A stretch of 64,000 nt of DNA from the NCBI RefSeq assembly GCF_016907455.1, contig NZ_JAFBCB010000001.1, forward strand, positions 1,550,001 through 1,614,000, written 5' to 3'. A model generated the notes under the pieces. It ran no database searches. It was not told the origin of the DNA and was given only the letters and a program-made list of their open reading frames with translations. Numbering within the stretch: position 1 is the stretch's first letter; the number at the start of each line of letters is the position of its first letter. The translations under genes were made by a program, and so were the position numbers. The stretch is from Brachybacterium muris. GTDB taxonomy: Bacteria > Actinomycetota > Actinomycetes > Actinomycetales > Dermabacteraceae. Shown here in pieces: positions 17,663-25,204 of the stretch.

Positions 17663-17971
17663 TCATCCGCGGTAGATCCAACCGTCACGGGTCTGCCTCG
17701 CTCCGGGGGCTACGTACACCGCTCCAAACTCTTCGAGGATCGCCTCATCACTGGTCTTGGTCTCCGGCTCGACCCAGCCCATTGGGACCGAGCGCCCATC
17801 TTGAAGCCCACATTTCGCACAGAAGTAGTCCGAGACGGGCGCGTCAGTTCGATCGCGCTCGATTGTTCCCTGCTGGAACCTGTGCTGCACCTTGTAGTGC
17901 CTCGCGGGCGTGAATTGGAGGTAGCGGAGGTAGGCGTCGGTTCGGCAGTTCCGGCATGAAGGAGTGTTCAT
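17663..17971 (-). CDS. Small protein with two Cys-x2-Cys pairs
   Basis: 102 aa. Cys-Arg-Asn-Cys near the N-terminus and Cys-Ala-Lys-Cys near residue 52 form a likely zinc ribbon. The family is not recognised. Start ATG 17971 has GAGGCG immediately upstream. It lies within the tRNA-Pro element between the IS1380 insertion and the capsid operon, on the same strand as the capsid gene. About 270 bp of very GC-rich sequence (alternating CG at 18018-18038) separates it from the next gene, and I see no convincing gene there. Confidence 0.6.
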   Translation of the reverse strand: MNTPSCRNCRTDAYLRYLQFTPARHYKVQHRFQQGTIERDRTDAPVSDYFCAKCGLQDGRSVPMGWVEPETKTSDEAILEEFGAVYVAPGARQTRDGWIYRG

Positions 17972-18243
17972 CGCCTCATTCTGCCCGATCGTCTACCTCG
18001 AGTAGCCGCCCGGCCATGCGCGCGCCCGCGCGCGCGACCCCCCGGAGACCCGTCGGAGAGAGAGAACGCTAACCGGAACCCCACTCGGGTGCCCCGGCCC
18101 GCCAAGATGACGACGCCCCTCCCCCTGAGCGGGGAGAGAGCGCCGACCGCGACGCGAGGCGGGGCCGGGAACGACCCGGCAGCACCGCAGTGGACCCGGG
18201 ACACCTCGTACCCGTCCTCACACGTCTACGGGCCGCACAGGGA

Positions 18244-18450
18244 CTAGCGCTCGAGGACCCAGCGTCCGCCGCCTCCGGGGAACATGTCGAGCCGGTACCG
18301 AACCCGCCGCCCATCCTGGAGGCCGACGGTCACAGAATCGCCGCCGTCCGCGAGCTCGTTGATCCACGAGCCGGCGAACTCGTCGCCACCGTCGAGGGGG
18401 AAAGAGAGGCTCGAGCCCGTGGCGGGCAGGCTGTTCGGCATGTCGCTCAT
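18244..18450 (-). CDS. Small hypothetical protein downstream of the capsid gene
   Basis: 68 aa from ATG 18450 (Met-Ser-Asp-Met-Pro); an upstream in-frame start would add 15 residues across the terminator side. Sequence is compact and beta-like (DGGDSVTVGLQDGRRVRYRLD). No family recognised. It follows the capsid gene on the same strand but beyond a strong hairpin, so it may have separate or reduced expression. Confidence 0.5.
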   Translation of the reverse strand: MSDMPNSLPATGSSLSFPLDGGDEFAGSWINELADGGDSVTVGLQDGRRVRYRLDMFPGGGGRWVLER

Positions 18451-18473
18451 GCGGTCAGCGTAGCCGGGCATGA

Positions 18474-18509
18474 GCACGGCCCCCGGACGGAACATCCCGG
18501 GGGCCGTGC
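18474..18509 (-). terminator. Hairpin after the capsid gene
   Basis: 13-bp perfect inverted repeat (arms 18474-18486 and 18497-18509, GCACGGCCCCCGG and complement), loop of 10 bases, lying 75 bp after the capsid stop codon in the direction of transcription. Confidence 0.75.
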
Positions 18510-18583
18510 AGGGCTCCGCACCCGGAAGGGAGTGGCGGGGCCGAGGGCGGGCGCGAGAGCCCGCCCGGTCTGGTCACCGACGA

Positions 18584-19759
18584 TCAGCCGGCGGTGAGGC
18601 TCAGGACGTTGATCCCCGCCGGGCGGTAGACGTCGAGCGCGAACCGGCCCTCGCCGCGCAGCCGCACCTGGTTGCGCGCGGCGTCGTCGTTGATCGTGAT
18701 CGCCCGGACCTCGAGACCCTCAGCCCCGAGACGGATCGCGGCGGAGCCCTCGCTCAGCGCGACCGCGGTCCCCGAGGGGATGCCACCCGAGACGACGACC
18801 TGGTGACCCCACACGGTGCGGGCCGCCGCGTCGACGGCCCCGCCGAGGTCGAAGCCGCCGCCGGCGTGCCGGGTCGTGGTCATGGTGTGCCAGTCGTCCG
18901 GATGCACGGCGACGCCGGCGACGTTGAAGCCGGTCGCCTCGAGCCTGTTCGCGCCGGCCGCGATGGTCGTCACCGCGTCCGTGGTGAACGGCTGATCCAG
19001 GACACCGCTCGTGTTCAGCAGCCCCGCGAAGTGCTTGCCGACGACGCTCGTGCCGTCCTCGCCGATGATGTCTGAGCCGTCGCCGGTGAACACCTCGTCC
19101 TCGACCGCGAGCCGCAGCCCGTAGATCAGCTCCGACTGGAGGAACTCACCGAGCGCGGCCGAGTCCCGCAGGGTGTGCTCCGGGATCGGTCCGGCGATGT
19201 GCGCGAACACGGCGAGCCGGTTCTCGATATCGCGGAACGTGATCTCGCTGTCCGGCTTGACCTGACCGGTCCCGACGATGCCGGCGTTGAACGTCCGACC
19301 GACCTGCTGTCGGAAGTACCAACCCGGCGTCTGCGAGACGAGCGCCGGCAGCAGGTCGAACACGGTCACCGGTCGACCCTCACGCGCGATCGGCAGCGCG
19401 TCCTCCCTCAGCGGGACCGTCTGGGGCACGCTCGTCGGCATGACCTTCGAGCCCATCGGCCCGGTGGTCGCGCTCATCAGCGCCTCCGCGGCACGCCGCC
19501 CGGCACCTTTCCGCCCGAAAATCAGCCGCGACGCCGTGCCCGTGTCGTCCTCGTCGTCACCGTTGCCGGCGAACCGCTCGAGCCACTCCCGGTGCTCAGC
19601 AGCCTTCGCGAGCTGCTTGTCGAGGTCCTCGACCTCGCTGATCTTCTGGTCGACCAGCGCGGCCTCACCGTCGGTCAGGTCCCGGCCCGCAGCCGTCGCC
19701 CGCTCAGCGATCGCCTTCGCTTCTGCGAGCGCGTCAGCCCGCTTGTCCTTGAGATTCAT
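18584..19759 (-). CDS. HK97-type phage major capsid protein
   Basis: 391 aa. The N-terminal about 75 residues are charged and helical (KDKRADALAEAKAIAERA and on), as in the delta/scaffold region of HK97 gp5. The remainder has the HK97 fold features: a variable arm, PETTLR-like IPEHTLRDSA, GDGS and a C-terminal axial domain with VHPDDW and ending ALDVYRPAG. Start ATG 19759 sits behind GGAGG at good spacing; an in-frame extension of 50 residues upstream has no ribosome site. No protease, portal or terminase gene accompanies it, which is unusual. Encapsulin is an alternative fold relative, but the delta-like N-terminus favours a phage capsid. Confidence 0.88.
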   Translation of the reverse strand: MNLKDKRADALAEAKAIAERATAAGRDLTDGEAALVDQKISEVEDLDKQLAKAAEHREWLERFAGNGDDEDDTGTASRLIFGRKGAGRRAAEALMSATTGPMGSKVMPTSVPQTVPLREDALPIAREGRPVTVFDLLPALVSQTPGWYFRQQVGRTFNAGIVGTGQVKPDSEITFRDIENRLAVFAHIAGPIPEHTLRDSAALGEFLQSELIYGLRLAVEDEVFTGDGSDIIGEDGTSVVGKHFAGLLNTSGVLDQPFTTDAVTTIAAGANRLEATGFNVAGVAVHPDDWHTMTTTRHAGGGFDLGGAVDAAARTVWGHQVVVSGGIPSGTAVALSEGSAAIRLGAEGLEVRAITINDDAARNQVRLRGEGRFALDVYRPAGINVLSLTAG

Positions 19760-19975
19760 CGTGTGCACCCTCCGTGCTGTGAGGGCCGCGCCGTCGCGTG
19801 TCACGTGCGCGGCCGGAAAGAGTCGAGCGCCACCGACGACCGATGTCGTCGTGCGCTCAGGCACGGCCGCCCCCGTGGCGGTCGTCCTCGTGTTCCGTGT
19901 CCCGCGCATCGCCTCCGACTTACGCCCAGCCCGGGTCGCCTCGTCGTTACGTGCACCGACAGGATCACCCTACCG

Positions 19976-20194
19976 TCATTCGAACGGCTGTTCGAGCAGG
20001 TTCGGCCCCGCGCGCCGCGTGTCCCAGTGATCCCGCGCACCGTCGGCCGGTACCGCCCACGCGACCGGGACACGCCGGCCCAGCATGTCGACCTCGAACC
20101 GGATCGGCACCGCACCCGGGGTGCCCTCCGGCACCTCACCCGGTCCCAGCCCGTCCCCGGTGTTCTCGGGGGGCACCTCCGCCCAGCCGAACAC
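19976..20194 (-). CDS. Small hypothetical protein upstream of the capsid gene
   Basis: 72 aa from a GTG start 3 bp after the stop of the preceding gene. Pro/Gly-rich N-terminus, then beta-like segments (PIRFEVDMLGRRVPVAWAV). No family recognised. Its tight spacing to the upstream gene supports it being real. About 215 bp between it and the capsid start contain no convincing gene. Confidence 0.5.
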   Translation of the reverse strand: MFGWAEVPPENTGDGLGPGEVPEGTPGAVPIRFEVDMLGRRVPVAWAVPADGARDHWDTRRAGPNLLEQPFE

Positions 20195-20197
20195 CGG

Positions 20198-20494
20198 TCA
20201 GCCTTCCCCGGCGGCGAGGCGCACCAGGTCGCCATGCACCGCAGCCAGGAAGGCGCGCGGGTCCGTGCCCGGGTTCGCCATGAGTGCGAACTTCACCAGC
20301 CACGGCATCACGCCGATCACGGACCTCGCCTCACCCGCGTCCATGGCCGTGAGCGCAGCCGCCAGCCCGTCGTCATCCTCCGACCACGACGCCGACAGCA
20401 CCGCCACCGCGTCGAACATCGCACCGATGACCGGCCCCGGCACCGCCCCGCCGATCTTCTCGTCGTCCTCGTTCATGCCGTCGTGCTCGTTCAT
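20198..20494 (-). CDS. Small acidic hypothetical protein
   Basis: 98 aa from ATG 20494, preceded by GGAGGG at good spacing; an ATGA overlap with the WhiB gene shows coupling. Acidic N-terminus (Asn-Glu-His-Asp...) and a helical C-terminal half with ARSVIGVMPWLVKFALMAN. Unknown function; member of the xis-to-capsid operon. Confidence 0.6.
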   Translation of the reverse strand: MNEHDGMNEDDEKIGGAVPGPVIGAMFDAVAVLSASWSEDDDGLAAALTAMDAGEARSVIGVMPWLVKFALMANPGTDPRAFLAAVHGDLVRLAAGEG

Positions 20495-20793
20495 GCCGTT
20501 GCCCTCCGTGCCTCTCGTCCTGCTCGTCGTTCCTTGTCGGTCGTGCCGCCCCACACGCCCCAGCGCTCACCGGCCGCGGTGGCGTAGTCGCCGCACCGGT
20601 CCAACAGCGGGCACTCGAGGCACGCCCGCGCCGCCACGGCCTGTTCCGCGACGTCCGTGCTGTGCCAGAACGGCCGCTCCGGCCCGGCGCACGGCACCGC
20701 CACCGGCAGCGCCGCGATCCCGTCCCTGAGCCGCGCCCATTCCGCCTCAGCCCCCGCCGGGACCGTCAGCGTCGCGATGTTCTTCCGGCTCAT
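20491..20793 (-). CDS. WhiB-family iron-sulfur regulator
   Basis: 100 aa. Four cysteines at residues 35, 58, 61 and 67 match the WhiB pattern (the last three as Cys-x2-Cys-x5-Cys) that binds a [4Fe-4S] cluster, followed by the GVWGG turn and a basic C-terminus (KERRAGREARR) for DNA contact. WhiB proteins act with the housekeeping sigma factor and are also carried by actinophages. It overlaps both neighbours by 4 bp, so it is expressed with the capsid operon and may control it or redirect host transcription (inference). Confidence 0.9.
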   Translation of the reverse strand: MSRKNIATLTVPAGAEAEWARLRDGIAALPVAVPCAGPERPFWHSTDVAEQAVAARACLECPLLDRCGDYATAAGERWGVWGGTTDKERRAGREARRATA

Positions 20794-20987
20794 CGCCGCG
20801 CCCGCCCGTACCCGGCCCGCGGCCGCGGCGACCCCGCAGGGTCACCCGGCCGCCAGATCAGCCCGCAGCCCCAGCACCGGTGCACCCGGATCGCGGCCGC
20901 ACCCCGGCGCAGCTCCGCGATGCCCCACCGCGGCCCCGTGCAGTCCGCCCGATGCTCGAGCCCGAACCCGTCCACCTTGACCGTCAT
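20790..20987 (-). CDS. Small Cys-containing protein (zinc-ribbon-like)
   Basis: 65 aa from ATG 20987 behind AGGAGG. Contains Cys-Trp-Gly-Cys and one earlier Cys with nearby His (HRADC), suggesting metal binding. Arg-rich C-terminus. The longer open frame upstream covers the next gene in another frame and is not used. Coupled by 4 bp to both neighbours. Confidence 0.6.
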   Translation of the reverse strand: MTVKVDGFGLEHRADCTGPRWGIAELRRGAAAIRVHRCWGCGLIWRPGDPAGSPRPRAGYGRARR

Positions 20988-21241
20988 CCCGTCCTCCTGT
21001 TTCGGCCCCGGCCCGGTGCCGGCAGCCTCATCCTGTCGAGTTCCCACCGGCCGCGGCCCGTCCTCGAGTCCACGACCCAGCGAAGATGCGGCTTGCATAC
21101 CGGGCACGGCCGGGGACCGCCCGCTCCCACGACGGGGAGCCAGCCGCCCGTGCACTCGTGCACGTCGTCCGCCAGCACCGGCACCAGCACGCCCCGCGAG
21201 GTCCGGTCGTCGTCCGGCGGCGGCAACGCACGGCCCGTCAT
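20984..21241 (-). CDS. Small hypothetical protein with Cys-Pro-x-Cys
   Basis: 85 aa from ATG 21241 (Met-Thr-Gly-Arg), which overlaps the stop of the preceding gene by 4 bp. A CPVCKPHL motif and an earlier Cys (HECTGGW) suggest a metal-binding knuckle. Reminiscent of small recombination or mobilisation accessory proteins of actinophages, but no firm assignment. Confidence 0.55.
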   Translation of the reverse strand: MTGRALPPPDDDRTSRGVLVPVLADDVHECTGGWLPVVGAGGPRPCPVCKPHLRWVVDSRTGRGRWELDRMRLPAPGRGRNRRTG

Positions 21242-21831
21242 CGAATCTCGTCCAGACACTCACCGGCGCAGTCCTCAGAACCACACTCGGGGCACTCCTC
21301 GGCGGCGTCCGCTACCGCCTCAGCCCGAGACGGAGACCCTGGCTTCCGGACCTCAGGCCACTGCACAGAATCGACTTCGTTCTGCGCGCTCTTGTCCTCG
21401 CCTGTCCTGGCCTGTCCTGGCCTGTCCTGTCCTGAGTCGGTCGCGTGGACGTCACGCGTGACATCACGCGAACCATCACGGGACGCTTCCGCCTCACGCT
21501 CACGCTCACGCTTGCGACGCTGCCGTTCACGGTCCCCGCGCTTCTTCCGCTCGAGCGCCTCGAGCTGCTCTCGCGAGGACTGCACGCCCTCCCAGTCGCA
21601 GAGACACCACGCGTGACCGTCACGCGTGACAAGGTCGACCCCCTCGAGGTGTTCGAGCATTGCCGGCGTGAGCCCAGGGACCAGGTCGACGTCGCCGTCC
21701 TCAATCCGTCCTTCGGTCCGGTTCGCGACCGTCCAGACCGTCGCGAGCCACCACCCGCGGAACACCTCAGCGGGGAGACGCATGATCCGGCGGTCGTTCA
21801 GCCACCGCTCCGGGAACCGTGCGTCCGTCAT
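21238..21831 (-). CDS. Replisome-organiser-like phage protein
   Basis: 197 aa. The N-terminal about 90 residues (beginning with RFPERWLNDRRI, with VWTVANRTEGRI and VDLVTRDGHAW) look like the winged-helix start of actinophage replication initiation or organiser proteins. A highly charged Lys/Arg/Glu helix (KKRGDRERQRRKRERE) and a low-complexity linker with two Cys pairs (CPECGSEDC) follow. Assignment is by pattern only. The linker is encoded by a 10-bp tandem repeat. Operon member, 4-bp overlaps on both sides. Confidence 0.5.
   Translation of the reverse strand: MTDARFPERWLNDRRIMRLPAEVFRGWWLATVWTVANRTEGRIEDGDVDLVPGLTPAMLEHLEGVDLVTRDGHAWCLCDWEGVQSSREQLEALERKKRGDRERQRRKREREREAEASRDGSRDVTRDVHATDSGQDRPGQARTGEDKSAQNEVDSVQWPEVRKPGSPSRAEAVADAAEECPECGSEDCAGECLDEIR
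21391..21430. repeat. Degenerate 10-bp tandem repeat
   Basis: Four head-to-tail units around CCTGTCCTGG (two perfect at 21401-21420, one-base or more variants on either side) within the linker of the replisome-organiser-like gene. The unit is not a multiple of three, so slippage would shift the frame. Confidence 0.8.
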
Positions 21832-22016
21832 GAGGGCTCACCCCCGACGAGCGAACGACCCGCCCCGGCGACAGCCTCGAGCAGCGACACGTCGACCGGC
21901 GAGGGCACGGCGAGAACGGGCACGCAGCGGGTACTCTCGGGGGCAGCAGTCGAGTCCTGCACCTCGAGTGCCGTCCCGTTCACCGCGGGGCGGCCTTCAT
22001 TCTGCGCGATGCTCAT
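21828..22016 (-). CDS. Small hypothetical protein
   Basis: 62 aa, Ala/Val/Ser-rich, no domain recognised. Kept because its ends overlap both the excisionase-like gene and the following gene by 4 bp, which would be unlikely by chance. Confidence 0.5.
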   Translation of the reverse strand: MSIAQNEGRPAVNGTALEVQDSTAAPESTRCVPVLAVPSPVDVSLLEAVAGAGRSLVGGEPS

Positions 22017-22192
22017 CGGTCCGACGAGACCAGTCCGTCGACGTACGCCCGCACGGACTCCGTCGTCACCAGGGCACGGCGTCCGATCTTGACCCGCTCG
22101 AGGTCACCCGACTCGATCAGCCGGTAGACCGTCGACCGGCTCCCACCGATCGCGCGCGCCGCTTCCTCAATCGGCACCAACAGCGTCTCCAT
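22013..22192 (-). CDS. xis: Excisionase-like HTH protein
   Basis: About 59 aa. A MerR/Xis-type winged HTH: PIEEAARAIGGSRSTVYRLI, then the wing KIGRRALVTTESVRAYVDGL. This HTH_17 family includes excisionases of integrative elements. ATG 22192 is preferred because GGAGG ends 6 bases upstream; ATG 22195 and GTG 22204 are alternatives. It heads the minus-strand operon that ends with the capsid gene and faces the integrase operon across an 86-bp divergent region, so it may act as both directionality factor and repressor (inference). Confidence 0.8.
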   Translation of the reverse strand: METLLVPIEEAARAIGGSRSTVYRLIESGDLERVKIGRRALVTTESVRAYVDGLVSSDR

Positions 22193-22290
22193 CATTACCT
22201 CCACGGTCTGGTGTATCTGGTGGTGTCATCGTGTGCCGTGATGTAATGTCGGTTCCACAGCACAGCCCGACGACTTGATGAGGTAATGAC

Positions 22291-22932
22291 GTGCCCCGCA
22301 TCCCACTACCGCTCCACACCACTACGGGGGGAGGTGTCGAGCTCGCTTTCTTCATCGATGCAGCCGATTACAGGGACCTTGACCCCCAGACGTGGCCGAC
22401 CACTGCGGGAATCCGAGCGCCCGCAGAGTTCGACGCTGTGGCGTGGCATGAGGATGGACTCATCGTCGAATACGTCATCCGAAAGGACCCCGGACGTGAT
22501 GCATTCCAGGTGTACGGCGTCCGCATCGACCGTGCCGTCGAGGAGGATCACGCACCGCTGCCGATCACCGGCGAGGACGCCAAGCGAGTCGGTGTGGACG
22601 ATGTGCTCCGGGAAGCGCTCGCCTTCTTCGAGCGCGTTAGCCGCTTCGACCGCCTCGCAGTCGTTCCGAGTTCGGCCGCGCACGCACCCGCCCCGCAATC
22701 CCGCGCCGCACTCCGAAAGCGCAAGAGCGCGACCCATGACGAGCTCGAGCTCGTCGCTCAGGCCTACAACTCGAACCTCGAGGGCGCGCCGGCACTGGCC
22801 GCCAAGGCGGCGCTCGAGGAAGCCCGCGGCAGGGAGGTCAGCCGCTCCACAGTTGACCGCCTCATCCGCGACGCCCGCGACGCCAAGCGCATCACCGCCA
22901 CCGCAGTCCGAGGAAGGAAGCCAAAGCCATGA
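22291..22932 (+). CDS. Element regulator candidate with C-terminal HTH-like region
   Basis: 213 aa from a GTG start with GAGG about 8 bases upstream. N-terminal about 110 residues are mixed alpha/beta (AFFIDAADYRDL and so on); the C-terminal 60 residues (TVDRLIRDARDAKRI with upstream helices) look like a DNA-binding or arm domain typical of actinobacterial element proteins placed directly before the integrase. It overlaps the integrase by 4 bp. No named family recognised. Confidence 0.6.
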   Translation: MPRIPLPLHTTTGGGVELAFFIDAADYRDLDPQTWPTTAGIRAPAEFDAVAWHEDGLIVEYVIRKDPGRDAFQVYGVRIDRAVEEDHAPLPITGEDAKRVGVDDVLREALAFFERVSRFDRLAVVPSSAAHAPAPQSRAALRKRKSATHDELELVAQAYNSNLEGAPALAAKAALEEARGREVSRSTVDRLIRDARDAKRITATAVRGRKPKP

Positions 22933-24131
22933 CCCGCACCCGCACCAACGCCAACGGCGAGGGGTCGATCTACAAGCGCGCCGACGGCAAGTGGGTCGCC
23001 GCGCTCGTCGTCGAGGACCCCGAGACCGGCGACCGCAAGCGCCGAGTGCTCTACGGCCGCACCCGCACCGAGGCCCGCCAGAAGCTCCGCGCCGCCCAGG
23101 ACCGCGCCGAGCAAGACCTCCCCATCACCGACACCCGCGCCACTCTCGGGGAATGGATCGAGAAGTGGATCACCACCACCCTCGAGGCAAGCGACCGCAA
23201 GCAGTCCACCCGCGACCTCTACGCCACCATCGCCCGCCGCTACATCAGCGAGGATCCCATCGCCCGCCGGACACTCGACAAACTCAAGCCGTCCGACATC
23301 GAGGCCTTCCTCCTGCGGATGCGGAACACACCGAAGGACCCCGAGAGCGAGGACCCCGACTCTGCGCCGAAGTACAGCGGCTCCACGATCCGCACGACGT
23401 ACACCGTCCTCCGCGCGATCCTCGACGGCGCGAAGCGCGACGGGCTCATCGCCCGCAACCCCTCCGAGGCCGTGAAGCGGCCCGCCGTCGAGCGCACCGA
23501 GGCCCGCTACCTCACGATCCCCGAGGCCCGGGCGCTCATGCACGCGTCCAAGGGGTCCCGATACCACCACGCCGTCGTGCTCATCGCCCACACCGGCCTG
23601 CGCCGCGGCGAGGCGCTCGCCCTACGGTGGGACGACGTCGACCTCGACACCGACAACCCCGCGATCCGAGTCCGTGGCACACTCGCCCGATCCCGCGGCC
23701 GCCTCACCGTCACGACACCGAAGACCTCGCAGTCGATCCGGACCGTGCCCCTGGCCCCCGACGCGGTCGACGCGCTGCGAGCCCAGCGCACCGCCCAGAA
23801 GCGCGACCGGCTCAAGGCCGCGAACGTCTGGACCGACACCGACTTCGTCTTCACCACCGCCACCGGCGAGCCCGTCGACCCCCGCAACCTCTACCGCGTC
23901 GTCCAAGTCGCCGCGAGGGCCGCCGGCCTCGAGCACGTCGGCGTCCATGCCCTACGCCACACCGCCGCCACGCTCATGCTCGAGGGAGGCGTGAACATCA
24001 AGGCCGTCTCGTCCCTGCTCGGGCACTCGTCCGTCGCGATCACCGGCGACGTTTACGCCCACGTCACAGACGACACCGCCCGCGCCGCCATGGCCACGCT
24101 CAGCGGCGCACTGGGGGAGCGGACCGCGTGA
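22929..24131 (+). CDS. int: Tyrosine integrase
   Basis: Site-specific recombinase of 400 aa. N-terminal arm-binding domain (GEGSIYKRADGKWVA), SAM-like core-binding domain (about residues 70-190), catalytic domain with Arg225 (HTGLRRGE), His340-x-x-Arg343 (HALRHTA), His366 (LLGHSS) and nucleophile Tyr376 (DVYAHV). All catalytic positions are present. It is adjacent to the tRNA-Pro target, 101 bp from the right att repeat, so it should catalyse integration and, with the Xis-like protein, excision. Confidence 0.97.
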   Translation: MTRTRTNANGEGSIYKRADGKWVAALVVEDPETGDRKRRVLYGRTRTEARQKLRAAQDRAEQDLPITDTRATLGEWIEKWITTTLEASDRKQSTRDLYATIARRYISEDPIARRTLDKLKPSDIEAFLLRMRNTPKDPESEDPDSAPKYSGSTIRTTYTVLRAILDGAKRDGLIARNPSEAVKRPAVERTEARYLTIPEARALMHASKGSRYHHAVVLIAHTGLRRGEALALRWDDVDLDTDNPAIRVRGTLARSRGRLTVTTPKTSQSIRTVPLAPDAVDALRAQRTAQKRDRLKAANVWTDTDFVFTTATGEPVDPRNLYRVVQVAARAAGLEHVGVHALRHTAATLMLEGGVNIKAVSSLLGHSSVAITGDVYAHVTDDTARAAMATLSGALGERTA

Positions 24132-24144
24132 CCGTTCGCGTACT

Positions 24145-24168
24145 CGTTGCTACACGCGTTGCTACACG
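24145..24168. repeat. Right integrase arm-type repeat (two 12-bp units)
   Basis: Identical to 12567-12590: two adjacent copies of CGTTGCTACACG in the same orientation, just after the integrase stop codon and 64 bp inside the right att repeat. Confidence 0.75.
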
Positions 24169-24189
24169 GGCACCCCCGAACAGCAGAAC

Positions 24190-24218
24190 AGGCACCTCCC
24201 AGAATCTGGAAGATGCCT
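24190..24218. terminator. Hairpin downstream of tRNA-Pro and of the integrase gene
   Basis: Imperfect inverted repeat AGGCACCTCCCAGA (24190-24203) and TCTGGAAGATGCCT (24205-24218), with two mismatches that are wobble pairs in RNA. It can end transcription of the tRNA on the minus strand and of the integrase on the plus strand. It is element sequence, not host sequence. Confidence 0.6.
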
Positions 24219-24232
24219 GTCACCTGCGGTTC

Positions 24233-24312
<80 letters not shown>

Positions 24313-24416
24313 AAACCCTCCGCGGCGGGAGGGCCGACGTCGATAGTACCCTGCAGGAACGGCAGGGAGCGAATCGAGAGCACCGTGACCTGCGGCACCC
24401 TATGGGAAGGACGAAC

Positions 24417-25127
24417 ATGGTCGATCAGGATCGTCTGCAGCAGTGGCGCCAGGTGGTGGCCCAGGAGGCCCAGGCCGGAAACGGATCCGATACGGAGACC
24501 GCAGACCGTCAGGAGATACCGGGCTTCGCTGAGCAGGATGCACCGTGGCGCTTCGAGACCCTGGTGGCGAACCTGTCCCAGACCGCAGATCGCGTGCTGG
24601 ACCTGGGGGAGGAGCTGCCCGAGGCGGCAGACGGCACCTACGACCTGGTGGTGTGCCGCTTCGGCGCTTTCGATGCCCACGATGTTGCCGGCCTGCTCCA
24701 GCCCGACGGCACATTCCTCACCGAGCAGGCGGGCAGCGACGACCTGGCCGAGGTGCTGGACGACCTCGGCGGCGCATCGAGTGAGCCCAGCGTGCCGCGC
24801 GCCTCGCTGATGGACATGGAGAACTCCCTCGTGCGCGCAGGCCTCACCATCGAGCGCGCCGACGCATTCCGCGGCAAGTACACCTTCGATGATCCCGGGG
24901 CGCTGCTGCGGTACACCGCCCGTATGCCGTGGCTGCCCAGCGTGCAGCCGGATGCCCCCGGCCTGGACGCGACGCTCACCGAGCTGGCCTCCCACTTCGA
25001 GGAGGGGCCGCTGGAGGCCACCGCCAGTCGCTTCGTGCTGCTGGCCCGCGCCCCGGGCATCCCCGACTCCGGCCGCTTGGACCTGAGCTCCCTGCCCGAT
25101 GACGACCTCGAGGTCCCGCGCGTCTGA
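24417..25127 (+). CDS. SAM-dependent methyltransferase-like protein
   Basis: 236 aa. The middle resembles a class I methyltransferase fold: RVLDLGEELPEA at a motif-I-like place, followed by GTYDLVVCRFGAFD and a strand with GTFLTEQAG. However, the Gly-rich loop of motif I is replaced by GEELPE, so SAM binding is doubtful. The C-terminal half has a helix-rich region like class I enzymes acting on small molecules. ATG chosen behind GGGAAGGA. It stands alone between tRNA-Pro and the sbp cluster. Confidence 0.55.
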   Translation: MVDQDRLQQWRQVVAQEAQAGNGSDTETADRQEIPGFAEQDAPWRFETLVANLSQTADRVLDLGEELPEAADGTYDLVVCRFGAFDAHDVAGLLQPDGTFLTEQAGSDDLAEVLDDLGGASSEPSVPRASLMDMENSLVRAGLTIERADAFRGKYTFDDPGALLRYTARMPWLPSVQPDAPGLDATLTELASHFEEGPLEATASRFVLLARAPGIPDSGRLDLSSLPDDDLEVPRV

Positions 25128-25204
25128 GGGGCCGTGCGCTCGTGGGCCCTGCTGTTCCTGCGTCGCAGCCCTGATGCGTCGGCCCCGAGGGCTACTGTGC
25201 TGGT

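Noticed and set aside
17968..18204. Minus-strand 78-codon open frame after the zinc-ribbon gene
   Set aside because: Low-complexity Arg/Gly-rich translation with no ribosome site, in a stretch of alternating CG.
18584..19759. Encapsulin nanocompartment
   Set aside because: The protein has a charged helical delta-like N-terminus and capsid-style motifs, sits in an integrase/Xis element and has no cargo enzyme neighbour; phage capsid fits better.
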